Position numbers and translations under genes: made by a program. This document shows, piece by piece, positions 38,211 through 48,956 of a DNA stretch of 64,000 nt. Below the pieces are notes generated by a model. It searched no databases. It was not told where the DNA came from and worked only from the letters and a program-made list of their open reading frames with translations. Numbering within the stretch: position 1 is the first letter of the stretch; every line of letters begins with the position of its first letter. Source of the DNA: Phoenix dactylifera (taxonomy: Eukaryota; Streptophyta; Magnoliopsida; Arecales; Arecaceae); the NCBI RefSeq assembly GCF_009389715.1, contig NC_052399.1, forward strand, positions 22,329,146-22,393,145. The letters are read 5' to 3'.

Positions 38211-38800
38211 TTAGGCCCTGTTTGGGGAGCTTTTGGAGGGCCAGAAAGCACTTTCTGACCCTCTAAAAGTACTTTTAGATGAAAAACTGTGTTTGGTAAA
38301 TTTTTTGAAAAGCTGTTTCAGCTTTTGCGGAAAGCTGAAAATAGCTTTCGGGAGGAAACTCCAATTTGGAGCTTTTGGGAGGAAGCTGTTTCAGCTTTTT
38401 TGGAAAGCTGTATTTTTGACAAAAATTCTCATATTAAAATAACATAATTACATAGTTTGTCCCTTTATAAACCTAAAAATCTGCTGGAGCCAAGAACCCT
38501 AGCCGTCAGACTTCCTTCCGTAAGAAAAGGTATTTTTCTTTTCAATTTTTGTATGCATCTCTTGAACCACATCTTAGAAGAAAATTTTTTTAATCTTTTT
38601 CCATACCTTCCAAAATCAATCTATTGTTTTTTTTTTATCATCAATTTCGCGCCCACGCTGAGATCCTCCTCGAGCATGGACCACAAAGAAGAGCCCCTGG
38701 ACCGCGGAAAATTATTTTATGGGAAATTATTATGAAAAATTATTTTATACTAATAATTATAATATTTTATACCTTTATTTTTGTATTATACTATAAATAT

Positions 38801-39683
38801 TGTTATGGGGGAATTGAGCCGCCATGCCCCACGTGATCGGCACGCGTATCCAGGAAAGCTACAGCTGCCCTATGATCCAGCACTCCGACCCCGAGTCGGA
38901 CCTCCTCGGCTCCGCAGCCCGACCCCGGGTCGGCTGCCCTATGATCCAGCACTCCGACCCCGAGTCGGACCTCCTCGGCTCCGCAGCCCGACCCCGGGTC
39001 GGCTGCCCTATGATCCAGCACTCCGACCCCGAGTCGGACCTCCTCGGCTCCGCAGCCCGACCCCGGGTCGGCTGCCCTATGATCCAGCACTCCGACCCCG
39101 AGTCGGACCTACTCGGCTCCGCAGCCCGACCCCGGGTCGGCTGCCCTATGATCCAGCATTCCGACCCCGAATCGGAGATCTTTTGATAACGACAGGCTAT
39201 TCTCCAGAGGCACGCCGCGGCCTCCTGCTCCACTACTCCCTGCAACGGCTGTACCCGATGCTGCCCACGATCTCCTGTATCGACCGTACAAAGCGGAGCT
39301 CCACTACGCCCTGCCATGACCGTACCCGGCGCTGCTCCACGACGCCCCGTAACGGCCATGTCAGTGGCCATTCTATCGTGCCCCACGACGACAAACCCCC
39401 CTGAGAGACCTCCCAGCCAGGCATATATGCGGCTGGGGGGAGAAGGGGGGGGTAAGCAATACCTCCCAGAGCACTCTCTCCCACTTGTGATTATCATCTC
39501 TCCTCCTCCAATCTCCTCTGACTTGACCGTCGGAGGGCCATCACCACCCTGGTGGTGGTGCAAGGCTTGTTTGCAGGTTCCTTGGCGGAAGGTGGAGCGC
39601 AACCAGCACCAACCAAGACAACTCAGGCGGAACCCCGTTCACACCGTCGTGTCAATCGTTCTCGGTTTGGACCACCAGCAACA
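38801..39683 (+). repeat. 5' LTR (883 bp) with a 69-bp tandem array
   Basis: From 38865 there are four complete 69-bp units and one partial, ending near 39180. Each unit carries two hairpin-forming words, CCGACCCCGAGTCGG and CCGACCCCGGGTCGG. Because 69 is a multiple of 3 the array is open in several frames, which explains the long spurious ORFs. A possible TATA, CATATATG, lies near 39420. Everything outside the array matches the 3' LTR. Confidence 0.93.
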
Positions 39684-39701
39684 GTTGGCGCTAGAGGAAG
39701 G
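39684..39701 (+). promoter_or_regulatory. Primer-binding site of the Gypsy element
   Basis: GTTGGCGCTAGAGGAAGG directly follows the LTR end. TTGGCGC is a common start of PBS in this Gypsy lineage. The tRNA it pairs with was not determined. Confidence 0.65.
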
Positions 39702-39725
39702 GCACCGAATCTCAGAACGATCGTA

Positions 39726-42700
39726 ATGGCACGGCGAGGTGGTCGCGGAGCTTCCAATGCTTCCGGTCGCGGAGCCTCTCGCGCCTCTGGCCGGGAGGCT
39801 GCTGCGTCCCCAACACACTCTCAGCAGCATTCCACCGCTTCTCCTCCCATTCAGACGGTCGAACCTGCTCAGTTCGACCAGCTAGCCCAGCAGGTTCGCA
39901 CCCTCGCGGAGGCAGTGCAGAATCTGCAGGGTGTGATCTCTCGGGTGCCGCAGCGGGCTCAGGAGCCGCTGCTCCCCGAGCACTCGCCTCTTCCTCACAA
40001 CCCGCGCTCCTTCCTCTCCCATGGAGAGGAGCGCCGGCGCGGGGAGGATTCTCGAGTGCGGTCCATTCTGCCAGGACCTTCTCATCGGAGCTGCGCGGGG
40101 TACGAGAGGCGGACCCGGGCGCGTTCTCAGACACCCCAGTCCTCGAGGGGCCCGCACTCCAGTCGGTCCCCCTCGCGCCGCTCCTTGTCTCCCACCCACC
40201 GGTCGCGCTCCCTGGACCGGCGGGTGGACGATCTCCACAGACAGCTCCAGGTCCTGAAGGGCCACTCCAAAGATCCCTTCGCCGACTTGGAAATCTCCTC
40301 CCAGCCGGCGCTTGCCTCAAGGATCCTGCGAACCCTAAACCCGCCGGGGTTCAAAATGCCGGCGATCGAACCCTACGACGGGGCGGCGGACCCACGGGAC
40401 CACGTGGAGAGTTTCAGGACTCTTATGCTCCTCCATGGAGCATCGGATCCTCTCCTCTGCAAGGCCTTCCCGGCGACCCTCCGCGGCCCGGCAAGGGCGT
40501 GGTTCGCCGGCCTGGAGGCTAATTCCATCCAGTCCTTCCACCAGTTCACCCGTCTCTTCATCAGCCATTTCGCCGTCAGTAGCCGGCGAAGACTGGTCTC
40601 CGACTCCCTCTTCGATGTCCGGCAGAACGAGGGAGAGAGCCTGCGGGATTATCTCACCCGCTTCAACAAGGCAACACTGGAGGTCCGGAATTTGAGCCAG
40701 GAGGTGGCTCTCTCAGCCCTGAAGCGAGGCTTCCGGAAGGGCAGACTCACCTTCTCCCTGGACAAACGTCTGCCGCGGAGCTTCCCGGAGCTGTTGTCTC
40801 GGGCAAACCAGTATGCAGATGCCGAGGAGGCAGCCTCCCACCGGAACAAGGAGGCCGCCGAAGCCCCTCTAAAGCCCGGGAAGAAAAGGCGAAAAGAGGC
40901 ACCCCAGAGGAGGAGCCCGACGCCTCAACGCCGGCGCAGAAGCCCGTCACCAGCAAGGAACCACGGCGCCACACGCCCTCGTTCTCCGCACCGACGCTTC
41001 AACCGGTACACCCCACTCCTGGCCCCCCGGGCCCAGATCCTCATGGAGGTCAAGGGGCGGGAGGACCTCCCGGTTCCGAGGCAGATGAAGAAGATCCCTG
41101 GGAGGAAGCCTTCTCGGGCGTACTGTGAGTACCACCGAGACCACGGCCACGATACCGAAGACTGCTTCCAGCTTCGGGACGAGATCGAGGCTCTCATTCG
41201 CCGAGGACGTCTCGGTCGATATGTAAACGACCGACGTCCCCCCGCAGACCCGCGTCCAGCCGACCCGGCCCCTCAGGAGCCTCGGGAGCAGAATCGACCC
41301 GTCGCGGGAGTGATCCACACCATCGCTGGGGGCTGCTCTCGGCCCGTGAGGAACGCAGGGGGCTCGGCGGAAGTATCAGGAGTGGCCGTCGCGAAGAGGC
41401 AGCGGGTCGGAAATGTAATCACTTTTTGTGATGAAGATGTAAAGGGGGTTCAGACTCCCCACGATGACGCCATGGTGATCTCTCTCACTATGGCGGACTA
41501 TGATGTAAGGCGTGTTCTTGTGGATAGTGGAAGCTCAGCTGATATTTTGTATTACGAGGCCTTCCAAAAGATGGGCTTTTCCCGACAATTGTTGCACAAA
41601 ACATCCACCCCCCTCATAGGATTCACTGGAGACGCTATCTCGGCCGAAGGTGTCATCGAGCTGCCTGTGACTGCGGGCATTGCACCCGCAGAAGCCACGG
41701 TGCGGCTCGGGTTCTTGGTCGTCCGTGTCCCCTCGGCCTACAACGCTATCCTCGGACGACCCGGACTGAACGCCCTTCGCGCGGTGGTTTCTACCTACCA
41801 TTTGCTCATGCGGTTCCCCACAGCGGCCGGGATTGGAGAGGTCCGAGGTGACCAGCCGACCGCACGGCAGTGTTTCCTAGCAACTCTCAAAGGGAAGAAG
41901 CCCATGGAGGCCCTAAGCGTCGAGTCACTTGACGCCAGAGACGAAGTGGCCTTGCGGCACGGGGAGCCGGCCGAGGGCGTAATCGAAGTTCCCCTCGAAG
42001 AAGGCCACCCGGACCGCACGGTCCGGGTCGGTGCCAATCTCGACTTGGAAGCTCGGCTCCGGTTAGTGGAATTCCTCCGAGCCAATGCAGATGTGTTTGC
42101 CTGGTCGGCGGCCGATGTACCTGGGATCGACCCGGAGGTCGTTTCTCACGCCCTCAACGTCGACCCGACCCACCGACCGGTAAAGCAAAAGAAGAGACAC
42201 TGTGCCCCGGATCGGATCCGGGTGGTCGACCAGGAGGTAGACAAACTCTTGGAGGCAGGTTTCATAAGAGAGGTGAGCTACCCCGAGTAGCTGGCAAACG
42301 TCGTACTTGTCCGGAAGGCGAGCGGGAAGTGGAGGATGTGCGTCGACTACACCGACCTGAACAAGGCGTGCCCCAAGGATAGCTTTCCGCTTCCACGGAT
42401 AGACCAACTGGTCGACGCGACTTCCGGATATCAGCTACTGTCTTTTATGGACGCCTTCTCCGGCTACAACCAAATAATGATGGCTCCACAGGACGAGGAG
42501 AAAACTGCCTTCATAACAGACCGGGGGCTGTACTGTTACAAGGTAATGCCCTTCGGTCTGAAGAACGCTGGCGCCACTTACCAGCGCCTCGTCAATAAAA
42601 TCTTCAAGGAGCAGATCGGCCGGAATATGGAGGTGTACGTGGACGATATGCTGGTAAAAAGCCGCCATGCAGACCAGCACATTGCAGATCTGGAGGAGAC

Positions 42701-45194
42701 TTTCACCACCTTGCGAAAGTTTCGCATGAAGCTAAACCCAGCGAAGTGCGCTTTTGGTGCTTCGGCCGGGAGGTTCCTCAGTTTCATTGTCAACCAGCGC
42801 GGGATCGAGGCCAACCCGGACAAGATCAAAGCCATCCAAGATATGTCCCCTCCGACCAAAGTGAAGGAGGTTCAGGAGCTCGCTGGAAGGGTCGCCGCGC
42901 TCGGACGATTTGTGGCAAAGTCGGCCGAACGCTGCCAACCATTCTTCAAGGTGTTGAAGCGCCCAAAAGACTTCCTCTGGACGGCCGAATGCCATGCGGC
43001 GTTCGACCAGCTCAAGGAGTACATGGCGTCTCCTCCCCTGCTGTCCAAGCCGCAAGAGGGGGAGATGCTCTACCTTTACCTGGCGGTCTCCCCAACCGCA
43101 GTCAGCGCAGTACTGGTTCGGGAAGAGGCAAGACTTCAGAAGCCTGTATACTACATCAGCCGAGTCCTCCGGGATGCCGAGACGCGGTACACGAAGGCTG
43201 AGAAAATCGCCTTCGCGCTGCTGACTGCGACCAGGAGGCTTCGCCCCTATTTCCAGGCTCATTCTGTCACCCTTTTGACCGATCAACCACTGCGGCAGAT
43301 TCTCAGCAATCCAGAGAATGCGGGACGGCTGGTGAAGTGGGCAGTAGAACTTGGTGAGTTCGACATCCGCTACCAGCCCCGACCAGCCATCAAGGCCCAG
43401 GTACTCGCGGACTTTCTCGCTGAGTGCACTGTGCAGGAGGCGGAACCTAAGCCGCCGGAGACACCCAGCCTCGATCTCCCGATCTGGACGCTCCACATTG
43501 ACGGGTCGTCGAACCCTGAAGGTGGAGGGGCTGGGCTGGTCCTCACCAATCCCGATGGAGTGATAGCCGAGTATGCCTTGAGGTTCGGATTTCCAGTGAC
43601 CAACAATGAGGCGGAGTACGAGGCCCTAGTCGCGGGACTCAAACTCGCCAAGGAGCTCGGCATCCGGCGTCTGAAAGTCTTCACCGACTCCCAGCTGGTG
43701 GTCGGGCAGGTTCGAGGGGAGTTCGAGGCGCGGAGCCCGACCATGCAGAGCTACGTCCGGAAGGTGCAAACACTCATTCCCGACCTCGGCAGTGTTGACA
43801 TTCAGCAGGTCCCGAGGAGCGAAAATGCCAGGGCCGACAGGTTGTCCCGCCTAGTGGACGCAGACGCGCACAACTTGTCGAGGGCAATCTACCTGGAGAC
43901 CCTGGATGCCCCGAGCATTGACGGGGCTGGAGCGGTGATGGCAATTGATCCGGAGCCGTCTTGGATGGACCCGCTCGTCGCCTACCTCGCCGAAGGAATC
44001 CTCCCTGAAGACGAAGATCAGGCCCGGCGGCTTGTAAAGAAGTCCGCCCACTACGTACTTTATGAAGGGAGGCTGTATCGGACCTCGTTTACCGCCCCCC
44101 TCTTAAGGTGCCTCCGCCCCGCGGAAGCGGCCTACGCCCTCGGCGAAGTCCACGAAGGCATCTGCGGATCGCACTTGGGGGCTAGGTCCTTGGCGCATAA
44201 GATCATGAGGCAAGGCTACTATTGGCCGACCTTGATGGAGGACTCGAAGGACCACGTGCGGAAATGCGACGCCTGCCAGCGCCACGCCAACGTCCAGAGA
44301 GTCCCCTCTGTCCCCTTGGCGCCAATCACCGCGCCCTGGCCCTTCGCACAATGGGGAATGGATATCCTCGGACCATTCCCCGTCGCTTCGGCCCAGCGGA
44401 AATTTTTGATTGTCGCCATCGACTACTTCACCAAGTGGGTGGAGGCAGAGCCACTGGCCACCATCACGGAGGCACAAGTCCGGAAGTTCGTGAAGAAGAA
44501 CATCATTGTCCGATTTGGAGTACCTCGGGTCCTCATCTCGGATAACGGTCGACAGTTTGATAACAAGCACTTCCGGGACTTCTGCGAGGAATTTGGGATC
44601 GAGCATCGGTTCACATCCGTGTCGCATCCCCAAACCAACGGCGAGGCCGAGGTCACAAATCGGACAATCCTCCAAGGTATCAAAGCGCGGATCGGCCGGA
44701 CGGGGCAAGCTTGGGTCGAGGAACTCGAGAATGTCCTTTGGGCGTATCGGACCACACAACGGACTCCTACTGGAGAGACGCCTTTCAGCCTAACCTATGG
44801 CACGGAAGCCGTTGCCCCCGTGGAGCTCGGACTCCCCTCGCCTCGGGTGGCCGCGCACCGACCCGAGGCCAATTCAGAGCAACTCCGAGGGAACTTGGAT
44901 CTCTTGGAAGAGGCAAGGGAAATGGCTCAGGTACGGATGGCAATGTATCAGCAGAGGGTGGCCCGATATTACAACTCCAAAGTCCGACCGAAGCTTTTCA
45001 GAATTGGAGATCTGGTGCTGAGGCGAGCTAAGGCATCTCAACCTACGGAAGGTGGGAAGCTAGCGCCAAATTGGGAAGGCCCGTATAAAGTTCGTTGGGT
45101 AAACCGACCTGGCTCCTACCAGTTGGAAGCCCTAGATGGCCGAGAAATTCCAAGGGGCTGGAATTCCGCTAACCTGCGGATGTATTACCAGTAG
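39726..45194 (+). pseudogene. Gag-Pol polyprotein of the Gypsy/Tat element, one in-frame TAG
   Basis: A single frame from ATG 39726 to TAG 45192-45194 is interrupted only by TAG at 42288-42290, which falls just before the RT core. Domains in order: gag (about 40320-40850; FPATLRGPARAWFAGLE); a knuckle variant CEYHRDHGHDTEDC (about 41125); aspartic protease with VDSGSSADILYYEAF; RT with MPFGLKNAGATYQRL and YVDD; RNase H (LTDQPLRQIL); a second RNase H with HIDGSSNPEGGGAGLVL and NNEAEYEALVAGL; and integrase with the H-H-C-C finger (HEGICGSHL, CDACQRHA) and D-D-E residues in WGMDILGPF, ISDNGRQF and NGEAEV. All catalytic signatures inspected are present. As it stands only gag-protease could be made unless the stop is read through. 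Confidence 0.93.
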
Positions 45195-46229
45195 AACAAC
45201 AAGGCCAGAAAGACAATTTAAAAAGGTGCAATACTTTTCATTTCAATAATTTCTGGTTACAGTGGCGTGCTCGTGTGATTACAAGGAATTCCCAGAGGGG
45301 AATTAGGGAGTAAAGAAAGTAAAGAAGAGGTGGGGACCCAAACCCTCAACCCAGGGCGGCTGCAGTCCCACCAGAAGTGGGTGCTTCTAACCGGAGGCGC
45401 CATCCAGCACCTCACCAAAAAGAGGAGGAGCCGCCGCAGAAGAAGCTCCCGCTGCCCCCAGGGGAACGCCGCCTCCAAAGGATATTCCCATCTTCCCCAG
45501 TGGTAGGAAAGAGAAGGGATTCGAGGGGGAAGAGTATATGGAGGCGCGGTCCCGGATTGAGCGTCCGGCGCAGAGCTCAACCGGGAGGCTGAACTTCAAG
45601 GAGAGGAGATGTGATCCCGGATGAAACGCCTAGAGCGGAGTTCCGCCGGGGAGACCCTCCTTGTTGATCCCAGATGAAACGGCTAGTTGGCTGAAGTTGT
45701 AAGGGGAGCGCCTCCCCTTTCCTTCGACAGGAGTCTCTCAGTCATATGCCAAGGAGGAGGTCCGCGATCCATGGCAACCTGCAGCTCCGGCTTGGCAAAT
45801 TCCATCGTACCTGCACCTGTATTTATAGCCAAGCTGCGGCCCCCTGGTAGTTCCGATACGGGTGGCTCCAATAAATGCAGGCGCACTGAATCCGGAGCCG
45901 TTCCGGCTCCCGAGGCGTATCTCCCCGCGATTTCCTAAGCGTCATTCTCCTTAAATCGCATTCTTTGTGCAGGACGATCCGGGTGACGTATACCCCTAGG
46001 TCCACGTGTCTCCGCTCGCGCCCAGGCCGCATCCTCCTCGAAGAACCCGCGTATCGCGGCCGCTCAACTAACACTCCTCACCAGCAGCAACTGGCGATCC
46101 GATTTCCCAGGTAACGCATTAATTAGCGTTTAATACCCTTCTCGTGTTCCCCCCAAGCAACGCTTGGAGGAGAGGAGAAACACGGTCGCGGCTGGGCACA
46201 GAGAAACCCCGATGGGCGGCGAGCGACAA
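45195..46229. other. Non-coding 3' region of the Gypsy element, part 1
   Basis: Between the pol stop and the tandem arrays. Short minus-strand ORFs (for example 45257-45580) show no domain I recognise; they could be the tail of a decayed accessory gene. No plus-strand gene was seen. Confidence 0.4.
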
Positions 46230-48223
46230 GTGGCCGACCAGCGAGCGGAAGAATTCCCTGAGGCTTGACAACCCTCAGATGCCTGGCTAACCCGATGATC
46301 ATCCCGGGAGCAGACTAGCCGGAAGCCCCGACCGGTCGCCTCGGCTTGCGCCAGCCTTGGCCGACCAACGAGTGGAATCTCCCGAGGCTCGGCCCTCGGA
46401 TGCCTGGCTAACCCGATGATCATCCCGGGAGCAGACTAGCCGGAAGCCCCAACCGGTCGCCTCGGCTTGCGCCAGCCTTGGCCGACCAACGAGTGGAATC
46501 TCCCGAGGCTCGGCCCTCGGATGCCTGGCTAACCCGATGATCATCCCGGGAGCAGACTAGCCGGAAGCCCCGACCGGTCGCCTCGGCTTGCGCCAGCCTT
46601 GGCCGACCAACGAGCGGAATTTCCCTGAGGCTTGACAACCCTCAGATGCCTGGCTAACCCGATGATCATCCCGGGAGCAGACTAGCCGGAAGCCCCGACC
46701 GGTCGCCTCGGCTTGCGCCAGCCTTGGCCGACCAACGAGCGGAATTTCCCTGAGGCTTGACAACCCTCAGATGCCTGGCTAACCCGATGAGCATCCCGGG
46801 AGCAGACTAGCCGGAAGCCCCGACCGGTCGCCTCGGCTTGCGCCAGCCTTGGCCGACCAACGAGCGGAATTTCCCTGAGGCTTGACAACCCTCAGATGCC
46901 TGGCTAACCCGATGATCATCCCGGGAGCAGACTAGCCGGAAGCCCCGACCGGTCGCCTCGGCTTGCGCCAGCCTTGGCCGACCAACGAGTGGAATCTCCC
47001 GAGGCTCGGCCCTCGGATGCCTGGCTAACCCGATGATCATCCCGGGAGCAGACTAGCCGGAAGCCCCGACCGGTCGCCTCGGCTTGCGCCAGCCTTGGCC
47101 GACCAACGAGCGGAATTTCCCTGAGGCTTGACAACCCTCAGATGCCTGGCTAACCCGATGATCATCCCGGGAGCAGACTAGCCGGAAGCCCCGACCGGTC
47201 GCCTCGGCTTGCGCCAGCCTTGGCCGACCAACGAGCGGAATTTCCCTGAGGCTTGACAACCCTCAGATGCCTGGCTAACCCGATGATCATCCCGGGAGCA
47301 GACTAGCCGGAAGCCCCGACCGGTCGCCTCGGCTTGCGCCAGCCTTGGCCGACCAACGAGCGGAATTTCCCTGAGGCTTGACAACCCTCAGATGCCTGGC
47401 TAACCCGATGATCATCCCGGGAGCAGACTAGCCGGAAGCCCCGACCGGTCGCCTCGGCTTGCGCCAGCCTTGGCCGACCAACGAGTGGAATTTCCCTGAG
47501 GCTTGACAACCCTCAGATGCCTGGCTAACCCGATGATCATCCCGGGAGCAGACTAGCCGGAAGCCCCGACCGGTCGCCTCGGCTTGCGCCAGCCTTGGCC
47601 GACCAACGAGCGGAATTTCCCTGAGGCTTGACAACCCTCAGATGCCTGGCTAACCCGATGAGCATCCCGGGAGCAGACTAGCCGGAAGCCCCGACCGGTC
47701 GCCTCGGCTTGCGCCAGCCTTGGCCGACCAACGAGCGGAATTTCCCTGAGGCTTGACAACCCTCAGATGCCTGGCTAACCCGATGATCATCCCGGGAGCA
47801 GACTAGCCGGAAGCCCCGACCGGTCGCCTCGGCTTGCGCCAGCCTTGGCCGACCAACGAGTGGAATCTCCCGAGGCTCGGCCCTCGGATGCCTGGCTAAC
47901 CCGATGATCATCCCGGGAGCAGACTAGCCGGAAGCCCCGACCGGTCGCCTCGGCTTGCGCCAGCCTTGGCCGACCAACGAGCGGAATTTCCCTGAGGCTT
48001 GACAACCCTCAGATGCCTGGCTAACCCGATGATCATCCCGGGAGCAGACTAGCCGGAAGCCCCGACCGGTCGCCTCGGCTTGCGCCAGCCTTGGCCGACC
48101 AACGAGTGGAATCTCCCGAGGCTCGGGCCTCGGATGCCTGGCTAACCCGATGATCATCCCGGGAGCAGACTAGCCGGAAGCCCCGACCGGTCGCTTCGGC
48201 TTGCGCCAGCCTTGGTCGACCAG
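46230..48223. repeat. Tandem array of 121/125-bp units, about 16 copies
   Basis: The marker CATCCCGGGAGCAGACTAGC recurs about every 125 bp, or every 121 bp in a second variant, from about 46301 to 48156. The two variants differ in the segment around GAATTTCCCTGAGGCTTGAC versus GAATCTCCCGAGGCTCGG. Copies are otherwise nearly identical, so the array expanded or was homogenised recently. Neither length is a multiple of 3, so open frames break after one or two units. It is satellite-like and non-coding. Confidence 0.93.
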
Positions 48224-48790
48224 CGAGCGGAAGAATTCCCTGAGGACTAACCCTCGGATGCCTGGCCTAGCGCCGGAAGAATTCCCTGAGGACTAACCCT
48301 CGGATGCCTGGCCTAGCGCCGGAAGAGTTGCCTGAGGCCTAACCCTCGGATGCCTGGCTCAGCGCCGGAAGAGTTTCCTGAGGCCTAACCCTCGGATGCC
48401 TGGCTTAGCGCCGGAAGAATTTCCTGAGGCCTAACCCTCGGATGCCTGGCTTAGCGCCGGAAGAGTTTCCTGAGGCCTAACCCTCGGATGCCTGGCCTAG
48501 CGCCGGAAGAGTTTCCTGAGGCCTAACCCTCGGATGCCTGGCTCAGCGCCGGAAGAGTTTCCTGAGGCCTAACCCTCGGATGCCTGGCTTAGCGCCGGAA
48601 GAATTTCCTGAGGCCTAACCCTCGGATGCCTGGCTTAGCGCCGGAAGAATTTCCTGAGGCCTAACCCTCGGATGCCTGGCTTAGCGCCGGAAGAATTTCC
48701 TGAGGCCTAACCCTCGGATGCCTGGTTTAGCGCCGGAAGAGTTTCCTGAGGTTTAACCCTCGGATGCCTGGCCTAGTGCCGGAAGAACTT
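48224..48790. repeat. Second tandem array, 46-bp units, about 12 copies
   Basis: GCCGGAAGAGTTTCCTGAGG + CCTAACCCTCGGATGCCTGG + CTTAGC repeats every 46 bp (unit starts near 48271, 48317, 48363 and on to 48777). The unit matches the GAATTT-CCTGAGGC...ACCCTC-GATGCCTGGCT part of the adjacent 125-bp unit. One array therefore derives from the other by gain or loss of a spacer of about 80 bp. Confidence 0.9.
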
Positions 48791-48956
48791 CGGGAATCAA
48801 AAGTCAGCAAGAAGCAACCAAGAGCTAAAAAAAAAAAGAGGACGAGGGCGAGATGAAGAAATATTCAACGTGCATTAATTTTCAGGGCCGAGGCCCATAC
48901 AATTGGGCAAAACGCCGACATACAAAAATAAAAAAGACAATGAAAGGTACAAGAGG

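Noticed and set aside
38781..39404. Long plus-strand ORFs with 23-aa repeats in both LTRs (also 51611-52525)
   Set aside because: A by-product of a 69-bp (3 x 23) tandem repeat without stops; the same happens in several frames on both strands.
39639..44759. Large minus-strand ORFs opposite gag-pol, up to 254 aa
   Set aside because: Composition follows the antisense of conserved pol domains; no recognisable protein and no splice structure, unlike the antisense gene at 48957-51322.
46130..48157. Series of similar 68-97-aa minus-strand ORFs (MSSLREIPLVGRPRLAQ... type) suggesting a repeat protein
   Set aside because: They only mirror the 121/125-bp array; the unit lengths are not multiples of 3, so each frame stops after one or two units. 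No start context or conservation beyond the DNA repeat.
46230..48790. CRISPR-like regular array
   Set aside because: Units are contiguous with no unique spacers, much longer than CRISPR repeats, and lie inside a plant retrotransposon.
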